From Coptis chinensis (lineage: Eukaryota; Streptophyta; Magnoliopsida; Ranunculales; Ranunculaceae): DNA of 64,000 nt. The stretch lies in the NCBI GenBank assembly GCA_015680905.1, contig CM027381.1, positions 52,332,501-52,396,500 on the forward strand. Reading direction: 5' to 3'. Positions 52,144-63,157 of this stretch are shown here, one piece after another; position 1 is the first letter of the stretch; each line of letters begins with the position of its first letter. Below the pieces are notes generated by a model. It had not been told where the DNA came from, did not search any database, and worked only from the letters and a program-made list of their open reading frames with translations. Both the position numbers and the translations under genes were made by a program.

Positions 52144-53533
52144 TGATAAAAGTGAAAATGTATAGTCTACCTACGAAATGAACGATGAATTCACAACGTA
52201 AGTAAACTAAAACTGGACTTTTACTAGTCTCAATTATCAAATCTTCTACTCTCGATGCGAATTGCACTAAGTGGAGTAGGAAGTTCGTTCCACTCCTAGT
52301 TCCCTAGCATGAATTGTTTTCTAAGTCTAAGAAATCAGTCTTAAGTCAATGAGAGATTTACGAATTACGAACTAGACTACAATGCAACTACCCACGAAAT
52401 GCAACTAGTCGATTATCAGACAACTAAGGGAATGCTACGTTGATTCGATGATAAGGAGTTAGAGGGGGGATTGATTCCACCTTAACTCAACTTAATCCAC
52501 TAACGACGAAGTCGTCAGAATCCTAATTGAACTACTACACGAACAATCGGTTCTTCCTAATCCCTAATTACACATGGCATTTCTACCAATTTATAACTAG
52601 CATGTGAACAATTAAACCCATTCTCATGGTGAACTAATTATTTCTGGCGTGGAATAGAAATTACGATGACTCTACGATAAACGGGATCAAGCTTTCATCA
52701 AGGCTTCTCAACCCTCTAATGGAGTTTAGCCTTGAATCATTCCAAGAATCATCATTCCCATTTAGATTAAAACTAAACATAATATAAAGCATTGAAATTT
52801 ACTAATTTAAACAATAATGAAATCTAAATTAATGACTAAAATGAAATAAGAACAAGAATTGAAATTAGATCTAGAAATGGAAATGACAAAATCGAAATTG
52901 ATAAAAAAATACTACTTTATTGATCTAATTAAATGAAGAACAAGATTCAAAGGTTTAATCTAATAAAGGATATGAAACTAATTAAATAAAACAATTAAAT
53001 CTAGATCTAGAAGCTATTTTAATGGCTACTTTCTATTCTAACCTATCTACCTAACCTAACTGCCCCTGACTGCCATTAACACTGAGTCAAGCTTTTGTTT
53101 TTATACATCCAGATCCAAAAATCGTGCATGGGCTTGGAGCCATGTTTTGGGCCAGAGAATCAGGCCCAAAACCCAATTCTTTCAGTCCAAAAAGGCCTCT
53201 TCAGCTGCAGTTGGCTTCCACAGACTTTTCGTCCACTTCTGCTCCTCTGATTGAGTCAAGGCTTCGACCATTGCAAATCTCTTTCCGAGCCGGTCGTTTT
53301 GACATAAGGTAGGCCTCAATCCGAGGTCTGAGTCCAAAGATATGGCATTCGGAAGTTCTGCTGACTTTTGCTCCTTTATCTCGCTAAAGTGGTACATTTC
53401 TGCACATAATGGACTTTGAAGCCTGAAATGCATAAAAACACGTAATCAGTATTAACTCTTACTTATTATTCACATAATTGGTCTAACAGTATGATTATTA
53501 AGGGGTTAAAACTACAGTTTTGGGCTCTTATCA
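52144..53533 (-). repeat. Element G 3' LTR
   Basis: 1,390 bp; on the element strand it starts TGATAAGAGCCCAAAACTG at 53,533 and ends CTTTTATCA at 52,144. A TATA-like gtataaaaac is at 53,106-53,097. The preceding polypurine tract, tttgggggtggtt on the minus strand, lies at 53,534-53,546. The plus-strand frames inside (for example 53,124-53,312) are chance. Confidence 0.92.
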
Positions 53534-53637
53534 AACCACCCCCAAAGAAGCATTTTGCTTGTCCTCAAGCAAAGATGAGAAATTAGAATAAGTGACCAAA
53601 AATGGAGTTCTAACTACTCTCGTTTCGCTGAGTGCGA

Positions 53638-53706
53638 TTGCATTGACCATATGCAACAAGGCCTTAAACCACTAGGAATTCCCTAGTGGACGAGTTATAG
53701 CCTCGT
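53638..53706 (-). promoter_or_regulatory. Three-hairpin module, element G copy
   Basis: In element sense: ACGAG/CTCGT (53,706-53,690), a 21-base almost perfect palindrome with stem CCACTAGG/CCTAGTGG (53,689-53,669) and TTGCAT/ATGCAA (53,656-53,638, loop atggtca). It ends 105 bases from the 3' LTR. This copy has the longest middle stem of the three. Confidence 0.72.
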
Positions 53707-53740
53707 GAGAGTTTTCCAGTGAAGGTACTCACAAACTTCA

Positions 53741-55465
53741 TCTATACTACAACGACTAATAAAATAAAACTATTGTTTCCTTATTCATGCTCAACTATCT
53801 ATACATCTCTCTAGCAATTGAATAAGAATAACCAAGTCAGAAACCTAAGTTAATATATGCATAATAATCCATCATCTACAATAAACATATACACAATGAG
53901 TAGTACTATAAAATGTTTAGCAGGTTTGTTTCTGAGAACTCGGAATAGCGTCCTTAAGTAGGTTCTCACAATAATAGTCAAGAAAGAACACTCTGATTTT
54001 TCCACTCAAGTTTAAGCTACTCCAATTAGGTACAAGTGGGCACACTTTACCTTACAATCTCAATGACACACAGGAAGCCGGAGTCGATCAAACACATCTG
54101 CCACTTACTATCACACTAACCTATTCCTAATTGAGCTAGAGGTCTTTATTAGGTGTTACGGGGATTAGGAGATGGTTTAAGAAGGAAGGAAATGGATATT
54201 CTAAAGGACAAGTCTGAGATAATAGAGTCTTCATATTATGTAACTAGAGAAAACCTTGTTATTTACTTTTGCTTCTACACTTTGTTTCCATCCTTAGCCA
54301 TATTTTTCTTTTTCTTTTCTTTATTCTATTTTTGGAGTTTTTATTTATTTCTATTTATTTTTTTTTTCTTTTCCTTGGATGGAAACTTCTTTTCTTTTTC
54401 TGAAGCAACTAACTAATTTTTGTTTACACAGGTTTTTCTCTTCTTCTTTCTTCACTCATTCTATTCTCAGACTTATCTTAATTGGGTAGGTTGATTTATT
54501 ATATATATATATTTTTTATTTTGTTTTTGTTTTTGTAACAGGGTAAAGGAATTGTGGTTTATGGAAGGCTAAAGAAAGTCTCAGAGGGGCGACTAGCGGA
54601 AAGTAATTCATAGGTTTGAATTTCTGGCTATATCGATCCAAAGAGGGCCTAAATTCTCGCTTAGGATATGGTTTAGTGATCAAGCAAGTGGACGTGTGAT
54701 TTCTCTATCCGGATTTTACTTCTCCCTTGTGTCATTTCTCAAATGTTTCGCTCATATAAGGCTTTAGGCTATATTCTCACAGGATTTGTAGAATAAGTAC
54801 TCTAGCCTAGATTTCAGAAACTTACTGCTAACAATCATAGATACTCATGTAATATATTTATAGATAGATGCAAAGATTATTACCTACATATTAACCTAAG
54901 TTTCTAACAATTATTCTGATGCAAAAACTATGTGAGACTTCTAGATTGTTAAGAGCATGGAGAAAGAAACAATACCAATATTCCTAAGTGTATAGCATAA
55001 CTTATTTATTTATATTTTTAAATTTTTGAAATTTTAACTAGAAAACAAATGCATATTATATCTATCTATATCCTAACAGATGTCTTAATTACACGAGTTT
55101 CTATGCCCCCCCAAACAAGAAGCATGCTTTGTCCTCAAACCATTTAAATAAAGAGGGTAGGAAAAATACCATTGAAGCGTGAAATTCGTGAACATCCGTA
55201 AAACAAGGTTAGAACGCATCTAATATAGGAAATAAAACTCCACACAACTCTATACGAGGTTCTACCCATTATGGGGTTATCAGAATTAAATTGCTTGGGA
55301 CATAAGCAGACACTAACAGAAACTAAAACTTACATCCACTCCCGCTGTTATTCGTCATCTTCGTCATCCTCTACTTCTATAAAGAAGTGAGGCTCCTTCG
55401 CGTCCTGCCATGCTATGATAATTTGCCAGGCTTCACGCCATTTATCATCTATGTTTGCTAACCTA
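53741..55465. other. Element G non-coding 3' interior
   Basis: No gene. T-rich runs at 54,290-54,420 give a Phe-rich chance frame. The block from 54,627 (gctatatcgatccaaagagg) is conserved with element H at 25,487. Confidence 0.6.
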
Positions 55466-56382
55466 TTAAGTGCCACTTGGTCTGATGGGGTGTAGGGTGC
55501 AACCTGGTGAGGTTGTATCCGCCACCCTTTGCCAAGTCATTACACGGAAAGATCGAATAATACTATTGGTGGGTCGCACCGTGTCTACCGTAATCCAATC
55601 CGTGAAACGTGTACAAAAAACAGGAAAGAAACATAGCATAATACGTGAAATTAGAACAGGCATAAGAAGGTACTTATGCCTCATGGTATGGGCTCGTGCT
55701 AAACTAGACATCAAAGTTCTGGGAAGGTCATAGAACCGGCGTCCCGTGGCTAAAGCAAGGAAAACGCTGCAAGTGGCGTCATTCACAGAAGAAAAACGCC
55801 ATTCCCCTAAAATGTTTAGCATAATCCAAAACATAACAGTTCCTATGTTCATGGACAGGCTACCAAGGGCAACGTTATAGTCCCCTTGGTCCTCAATACG
55901 GAAAATGCCTGCCCCATAAGCCTCGTGCAAAAACTCATAAGTGTAGGCATGCATATTATCGACCCAATAATAGCACCATGGGTCTTGTATCTCGCCCGGC
56001 ATAGCAAGTCCAAGAACAAATGCTAGCAAGAACCCGGTAATTTCCATTGGTTCATCGTCAATGTTGATGGAGAACACTTGTTCTCCATCCGGTCTCTCAA
56101 AGAAAATGCAGTTATTATAAAAATAAGATGCAAGTCTTTGGAGAATAAAGTTCAGCCGGTCTTACCATAAGAGGTTCCCCTGGCCAACGTATGTGATCAT
56201 CACCTCATGAAACCAAGCACCGTAAAGTAGTGCTTTGGAACAAATCTTCGAAGACTGTTCGGTATCAATGTTGGAGATGTCATCTCAAAATTACGCTTTG
56301 GAATAGATGCGAATGATCCGGATACTACGCTACGAAAAACTGGAAAATTTCGGTCCACGGAAGTCAGGCGCTGAAAGGCCAT
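55466..56382 (-). pseudogene. Element G env-like ORF, second unit
   Basis: The minus-strand ATG at 56,382 gives MAFQRLTSVDRNFPVF. After a frameshift the reading continues SSKICSKALLYGAWFHEVMI, then FFERPDGEQVFSINIDDEPM and a 203-residue open stretch to 55,466. That stretch has WCYYWVDNMHAYTYEFLHEA, VFLALATGRRFYDLPRTLMS and YLLMPVLISRIMLCFFPVF. The layout (DLPR, then LI-RI) recalls the plant transposon protein encoded after pol in Athila elements, often called env-like. The role is unknown. A TATA-like box lies upstream at 56,638-56,629. Assignment is by general resemblance only. Confidence 0.5.
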
Positions 56383-56628
56383 TAACTAGGGCGCCGAAGT
56401 CGCTCTTGTATTTTGAATTCCAGTGTTTTAGCGCGAAGTCGCTTTGACTTGAAGCGGCCTCGAAAGCAAAATTTTTCGTCGAAGTGTAGAGCGCTGCGCT
56501 CCCGCTCCTCTGGAAGCTCCCGAAGCTGCGATTTTGCAAAAATGAAGTCGAAACGGGGGATCAGCGGGTGTGAAGGGTGAGTGATGGAGTTTAGGTGTAG
56601 TGTGAGTTGTGAGGATAGTTTGTATCAA

Positions 56629-56638
56629 GTTTATATAG
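56629..56638 (-). promoter_or_regulatory. Candidate internal TATA box
   Basis: On the minus strand ctatataaac is followed by a pyrimidine- and A/C-rich, ATG-free leader of about 225 bases up to the ATG at 56,382. That is a plausible separate promoter for the second env-like unit. It is supported by sequence context only. Confidence 0.35.
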
Positions 56639-57095
56639 GTTTAAAGTTGCTAAAATGGATCGGAAAGTTGCCAAAACTAATTACGGCAGTTTCCGGAAAT
56701 CCTAAAATTTCCAAACTCGAAAACGGAAACAACTCATATCCTGGATTGTAATTCAAACCCAGTATCTTTAGGTTGATTTTATGATAGAATGTACCTATTT
56801 AATCTAGATTTCATCCTACAATGATACTTAATCATATTTCTGCCTAAACATCCATATTTTCACCTTGACTCCGCAATTAATTCTAATACGAGGGTTATAC
56901 AAAAATAATGCTTGAATTGATAAAACCACCCCCAAACAAGTTGGGAAGGTGGGGTCAATATGAAACAACCATGCATAATGAAAATAAGCCCTTATATTAA
57001 AATTTCATTCGGAGTACCACTACAAAATTCAAATTACGGAAATAAAAGTTACATTACAATAAAAACAACAAAAATAAATAAAACAACAACCACTA

Positions 57096-58263
57096 TCAAA
57101 CCTCAGACTCTCTAAACACCTCGCCACTGGTGGCGGAGGGCACACTCTCTAGTGGTGGCTCCTGGGCTCCCGAAGGTCCAGCAGCAGTCGTCCTTCGTCG
57201 ACGACGCTCATGCCTCGTAGCTGTGTCCTCAGAAGCAGAGTCTGTATGAGGTGGGAAGCGTGCAAGCATATCCAATCTAAACCGGGCTTCCATCTCCATC
57301 TCAGCCCTCCTCTTTCCCATCCATCTCATCCTCTCTCTGGTGCGGATCTCGGTTGTGATGAATAGTCGCCGTCGAGTCCGGAGGTCTCAGACAGATAGTG
57401 TTTAGTGAACGATGCCCCTATGAAGCACAGCCATGCGTTACGATCGACCAACACCTCCGAAGGCATCCGTGCATCAAAGCAGTCAAGTCTTCCTCATCCC
57501 TGAGGCATCCCCGATGTCCCCGACCTCCTCTTCATTCCCAGCTCCACCATCCTCTTCTTCTTCTTCTCTATCCTCAGCCCTCCTCCAAACTTGTTGGACA
57601 CACTCCCTATAGATACGCAGCGTGTTACGGTGCGGGTAATGTAAATCCTCTCTCGCAGGAGTCGCTTTCATCTTCAAAGATGATCTTGGTGATTAACACA
57701 GGAAGAGGTGCCAAAGACTTTCCGACCCTAAATCATGCTTCAAGAAAACTCCGGGATACGAAATCGTGATTTCCGCTCCCCGAGTACCCATAAGACGGGA
57801 GGCAGGTCGGACCGATGTCGCCGACCTTGTCCTTCCCTAGGACATTCCGACCAATCCACCGAAATGTAGCCACCGGTTGGTCTTGAGGATGATGCTGGCG
57901 CATAACAATGGGAGTTTGTATTGTAGCTCCCATTGATGACAGATCACGCCCATCGAGGCTCTACCCGTCAAACCGGGGCTCTGTAGAGTGACATCGGATG
58001 GATTCTAGGCGGAATGCCTAGAATCTCGACCAACAAATTCAGATGAGTAAACTCCTCCTCTTCTTCCTTACCAACACAAAAATCCTACTCCCCTCCAACT
58101 CCCTGGTGTTGTAGAACCGTCGGACCAAGTCTTCGTGGTAGAAGGCTTCGGTCGAGTACCAGAGACTATTCCAGTCTCTACTAGCCATTTCGTCATCGTA
58201 AAACGGCGCGAAGTGGTCGGCAGTGAAAACTTGCTCCGGTATAATTCGGCGTTGTTGAGCCAT
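57096..58263 (-). pseudogene. Element G env-like ORF, first unit
   Basis: The minus-strand ATG at 58,263 gives MAQQRRIIPEQVFTADHFAP, DDEMASRDWNSLWYSTEAFY and HEDLVRRFYNTRELEGSRIF, then in shifted frames LLVEILGIPPRIHP. W-x(n)-FY-ED-V--FYN and LGIP are features of the N-terminal half of Athila-type env-like/transposon proteins. Later parts are scattered over three frames, with an acidic segment (RAEDREEEEEDGGAGNEEEV) and a basic end (RHERRRRRTTAAGPSG). Many frameshifts. Whether units one and two were one gene is unclear. Confidence 0.5.
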
Positions 58264-59660
58264 CTAGTGTTTGGAATGGAGTGAGGGTTTAAATATGATG
58301 TGGTGGTGGTGGTTTAACTTGACCGACTGAAAGAACAGTGGTGGTGGTGGAGTGGTGGCGGCGCAGCACCAAATTTTTGAATTTTCGGTGGGTTTTTGTT
58401 ATTTAAATCGGTGGGGGTTGTGGTGGTTTGGTTTTAGAGAAGATTTGGGGTTAGGATTTGATTTTGGGCGTGGGTTATTTTGGTTTTCTTTTTAATTTTT
58501 ATTTTTGTTAGGGTTTTGAGCTTTGTTAATGGCGGTGGAAGATGAAAAAAAGCGATGAACTGTTGTTGAGAATGAATGTAAAAAAGGCCTGGCCGGTCGT
58601 ATGGTTGGGCCCAAGCCCAAAAAATCGAAATTTTTTTTTTTCGATTTTTTCGCTAATTTTAAATCAAAATTCCCGCTTCGTTACCGGGTCCGATTTTTTT
58701 AGAATGAGATATGGAAATGATCAGGAGAGAATTTCCTATCCAATGATCCATAAAACACTCTATTCCGACTTCAGATGACATACGAGATAGTGGAAAATGC
58801 CTCGAAGTGTGTGCATGACGTAAGTTATGCGAACGAATGAACTCTAAATTAATAGATTATGTCAATCCGAGTCGTAATACAATAAAACGGCCTAAGCAAC
58901 TCTAATGGGACATAAAACATTTTAGTATGCGAAACATTTAACACCCCACCCCCAAACAAATTTTTTACAACGAAGCTTAGAAAATTTGTTTTTAGCAGTG
59001 GGTCTTTTACAGTCAGATTCCCGAGACTTCCTAGATTACTATGTTTATTTTTATTTTTTATTTTTTATTTTATTTTTAGAAGGAAAAACAATAAACAATA
59101 AAGACATAATTCACACCATAGAGAAACATGACTTAAAAAAAATCCGAGAAAAACATGCAAGAGTGGAAAACGTGAACTATGTGAACCGTGGACTTAGGAT
59201 CCGGTACTTACAGCCACACACTCCATAGGGAGGGCCCGGTTTCCTTAATGGTGCACTCACCAATATATTAAAGTGAAAGGACGTGCACCAAACACAGAAA
59301 TTGAGTCGTTTATAGTCAGATACTCGAGACTTTATCTAAAACATATGTATGAATATGCAGTTGATCATATATCAACAACCGAAATAGTTGTGGATCATTC
59401 CATAAATAAATATCACAGAAAACATATCCAAACACAATCAAGCACCAAGATTTTCTACGACGCAGCCTAGTGGAATGAAAGCGAAGTCGGATAACCCTAT
59501 TGTGTAACCTATCATGCACCTTCTTTTTCATTTTTGAATGAGTGGGTGTTCTAGTAAATAAGTGTGGAAAGGTGAATGGTTGTGGAGAATATGGTGGATA
59601 TGGATAAGTTGTAGAAAAACAGCCCTGCATAATAATGAGGATGTGGTTTTAGCACCGAAC
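58264..59660. other. Element G non-coding interior where polymerase would be expected
   Basis: AT-rich, with no RT, RNase H or integrase motif on either strand. The block 59,188-59,224 is conserved with element H at 27,070-27,106. The frame at minus 59,316-59,630 is unremarkable. Confidence 0.6.
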
Positions 59661-60310
59661 TCATTCATCAGTGTGTGTAGGTTCTGTCTCAATTCTGAAA
59701 ATGAAGGTGTCAAATAGTTTGTCCTTCTGAAGTATCTGTTTGCTAGGAGGATTTAAAAAATTATGAAGCATAGGAGAAACAAAAGGATCGAGTGCAAACT
59801 CGATATTCCTTTGAAAGGGTGGAAGGAGGGGAATCGAGGTGGATGTTGTGCAAGTTAGTTCTTGATAGGGTGAATTGTCACCTACTCGAAAAAACTCATC
59901 GAATTCCTCATCTAGATTGGTCATATCCACATTACTATGGTAGTCCTCTACATCTTTGAGAAAGTCATCTATCCCGTCCTCATCAATAATATGTGTATCG
60001 ACTAGTGTAGGGATGAAAATGTTGGAGTCTGACTTTCCAAAGGAAAGAATTTTGGGCATATGACTATCAGGGAACGTGTTGTTGAAATAATCTCGAGCGA
60101 AGCTCTCGATCATGCTTACCTCTCCATCCATAGACGAATCGGGTAACTGTGTCCTTGTTTTAAAAACATTGACTTCAAATGACAAGATGGCCAAAAGACA
60201 TGGACATTGAACCATCACGGCAATTAATGAGCGCATTGGCGGTTGCCAAGAAAGGACGCCCTAAAAATAATCGGGACCAGTCGTTAGCGACTTCAGTATC
60301 GAGGACTACA
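59661..60310 (-). pseudogene. Element G post-protease ORF with PFQRN box
   Basis: The minus-strand frame ending at 59,661 starts in the protease tail and shifts. It then reads SMIESFARDYFNNTFPDSH, an acidic stretch (IDEDGIDDFLKDVEDYHSNV, DEEFDEFFRVGDN) and the box PPFQRNIEFALDPFVSPM with LHNFLNPPSKQ. The same box ends the element H ORF. I do not recognise it from any described family. Its place directly after the protease equals that of the coiled coil in element D. Confidence 0.6.
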
Positions 60311-60780
60311 AAATCAGCCGGATAGTAGAAATCCTGAACTTTTACCAAAGACATTTTCGACTACACTCTTAGGATACTTAATAGACCGATCAGCTAATTG
60401 CAACGCCATTTTAGTGGGTTGCATCTCGTCTAGACCTATTTGTCTATACAAATAAAATGGGAGTAAGTTGACACTAGCCCCCAAGTCTAATAACGCGTCG
60501 TCAGATAGGAATCTCCTAAGGTGCATTATCTGACAAAGAGGATCGACCCGTGGTCCTTGTACTTAACAATTCCATTATTTTCAGATAAGGTTGGGAATTG
60601 TTCGTTAAAAAGGCGTCTTTTGGTATATTTGTCTTCGCCTAGTAGTACACAATTCCTTAAGAAACTTAGCATGATGTGGTAGCTTTTAATAGCTTCGAGG
60701 AAGGGAAGGTTTATAGTTAGATTCTTGAAAACGTCCCTAATCTCCTCGTAATTTGTATCCCTAGTTAACATGGCTAATTT
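60310..60780 (-). pseudogene. pro: Element G Athila-type aspartic protease
   Basis: Minus strand: LTINLPFLEAIKSYHIMLSF (the conserved lead-in), a frame break near 60,526, then DDALLDLGASVNLLPFYLYR with the active-site Asp, and MALQLADRSIKYPKSVVENV. The second box (LGRPFLATANAL) is readable around 60,240-60,270 with a shift. Order and spacing match element D. Confidence 0.87.
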
Positions 60781-62452
60781 TTGTGGAAACGGTGGTTTCG
60801 TCTATATTTAGCAATGGTATTACCGGATGTTTAACCGTGGCTTTCTGTTTCTTAGGTTGTGTTGTAACCGGTACCTCTACGCTGGTAGGCTCTTCTTTCT
60901 ATTTCGGTATCTAGTAAAATAGTAGGTGTAGGTTATTGGTGGGGTAACTATAGGCATAGTTACCTTGTTATCAACCACTCTGCCGGAATCGGAGAGTGGT
61001 GATGGCATTTATCTCCCCTACATTTTCATATTCATTACTAGTATTATCGGTTACCTCAAAGGCTGTGTGTTTGTTGTTTTAGGATTAGGTATTGCGTGAC
61101 TGGCAACACACCTTTGGTTTGGGCTTTATCTTGAGCCAACCGTCATTAAATTATTAACGGATTGTAGAAGCCGTTGGTTAGATTGAGCCATGGTTTGGAA
61201 AAGTTTTTGGCTCACTTGTATGAAGGTGTCAAGGTGATCCGGTTGTGTGGGTGTAGTAGTCACGGGTGGTGTGACTGGAACTATTTCACGTGAATTATTT
61301 ATAGGTGGATTCTAATAATTATTATTTACCGGAACGATACCTCTATTAGCATTATAATTATTATAATTACCTTGACCTTGTGCTTGACCTTGTCGAGGTT
61401 GCACTTGGTTGTTATAATTATTAAAATTACCCTTACCCTGTCCTTGTCGTAGTGGAGCTTGGTTAAAGCTGTGCGTTGGCCTAACATATTGATTATTGTA
61501 CCCTTGAGGTGTGACTTGTTGGTTATTTCTCTAACCGTAGTTGGGATTTTGTCTCTAAGGGGCGTTAGGTTCACTATTAATGGAACAAGCCTATTCATAG
61601 GCTATAGGACAGTGGGAGTCGGGATGCTCAGGACTCCAACAGAAACTACATGGGTTTGAATTTACATTCATGACGGGGATAGGCTTTTGTTGTACAGAAA
61701 TGGCTTCAACCTTTTTAGTAAGTGATTCGATTAGAGTTTTAAGCTCGGAATCGTGTTTAATTTCAAACATACCGGCAGCCTTAACTGTTGAAGAAGAACT
61801 AGCGGAGCGGGAGTAATCGTCACTACCCCCAATTATTATTTAAAACAGTTTGGTCTTCTAAAAATTTATAAGCCTCCGAGGCTCCTTTGCTTAAGAAACT
61901 ACCCCATTCATTATGTCAAGGACTTCTTTATGGTGATGTTGAAGTCCTTTGAAAAGGCACAAACTAACGTGTCTTTTGCTAGGTTATGGTGTGGACACTC
62001 TATAAGCGGATCGGTGAAACGATTCCAAGCCTCCTCAAATGATTCATGAGGATTTTGTCGAAAGAAATGAATCTTGGAAAGCATCTCATCCGTCTTTAGG
62101 GGTGGGTAAAAATGTTCCATAAACAACTGAACAAGTTTAGCCCACGAGTCCACAGAATTAGGCGCTTTGGCAGTTAACCAAGACGCCGCCTTATCGGCTA
62201 AGGTGAAAGGGAATACCCTTAATTTAATTTGTTCCGCACCAACCGTAGGATGGTGGAATGTTGTTAGGACTTGTTCAATCCTACGCATGTGTTGATAAGG
62301 TTTTTCATGGTCTAAACCATAAAAACGGGTAACAAATTAAAAATATTTGGAGGATTCTCAAATCCCCGCTAGGTCTGCTAGAACGATGCAAGATTTGGGG
62401 CTATCGCCAAGGCTTTGTAGAAGTCCGAGAGGAGAGTCTCTTTCTTCCCCAT
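60781..62452 (-). pseudogene. gag: Element G gag
   Basis: The minus-strand ATG at 62,452 gives MGKKETLLSDFYKALAIAPN; stops follow. The capsid core is open from 62,288 to 61,911: KLRVFPFTLADKAASWLTAK, FMEHFYPPLKTDEMLSKIHF, ESFEEAWNRFTDPLIECPHH. A frame break leads to GASEAYKFLEDQT, the knuckle CSFCWSPEHPDSHC (about 61,650-61,607), an Asn/Gln/Gly-rich linker (QGYNNQYVRP, QGKGNFNNYN) and a helical segment (FIQVSQKLFQTMAQSNQRLL). The domain set is complete for Athila gag, but there are many stops in the linker. Confidence 0.87.
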
Positions 62453-62854
62453 TATATCCGTGGTGTGTGTGAAATAGTAGTTAGAGGTGTAGTGGGTGGT
62501 ATACTAGATAGATTTGATTGTTGATGTTGTTGTGTATTTACGTTCGGTGTTTTTGTTTGGCGGACCTTAATCTCATGCAAGACTAAGTCGAACTTAACTA
62601 ACATGCAACACTCCAAACAATTCGATATACTAGTATAAACCTCTAACCGAGATCGAGGTATGGAAGAAAGGAATACGATAGCGTCCTTGCTTTCGCTTAT
62701 GAATAAGCGTCTTGTTTACGCTTTGTTCGTGTATATAGCGAGGTTAGAACACTGAAAAATATGAAAGATCAAAGTTTGAATCAAAACTGTGGAAATCCGA
62801 AATTTTAACAACCAAGCTTTCGGCCCCCGAAGTTATTTTCAGATTACAGTGTTT

Positions 62855-63010
62855 TTAGGGCTGGTCGCTCCAAATGGGGCAGGTCGCTCGGTGTGAAGTC
62901 GTCGAGTTCGAGTGTTTGAGCTGGTCGCTTGGTATGAATGCTGGGCGCCTTTTGGTAGACGAAATTCCAAGAAACTTAGCGCTGGTCGCTCTCCTTGCCT
63001 TGCTGGCCCG
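62855..63010 (-). repeat. Phrase repeats in the element G leader
   Basis: The word AGCGACC (plus strand ggtcgct) occurs four times within 150 bases in a GC-rich island of the 5' leader. A related cluster (agtcgct twice, with gcgc words) lies at 56,395-56,475 in front of the second env-like unit. Confidence 0.6.
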
Positions 63011-63142
63011 CGTATTTTCTCGAATTTGTCAACGCTGAATCGGCAACCCGCACAAGATGAAACAAACAAGGGTGGGTGGGTTTAATGGGACTTAAAAATG
63101 ACTACTTCTACAAGGATAACAATGCTAAAGTGTAACTAAGAT

Positions 63143-63155
63143 GGCAGCGGCGCCA
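63143..63155 (-). promoter_or_regulatory. Primer-binding site of element G
   Basis: On the minus strand tggcgccgctgcc follows the 5' LTR end (TTATCA) after AA. It is a tRNA-Asp-type site as in D. Confidence 0.82.
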
Positions 63156-63157
63156 TT

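Noticed and set aside
54153..54416. Phe-rich possible membrane protein
   Set aside because: Translation of T-rich non-coding DNA in element G; no counterpart in H.
55470..55733. 87-codon plus-strand frame
   Set aside because: Lies antisense to the longer env-like frame and has no recognisable features.
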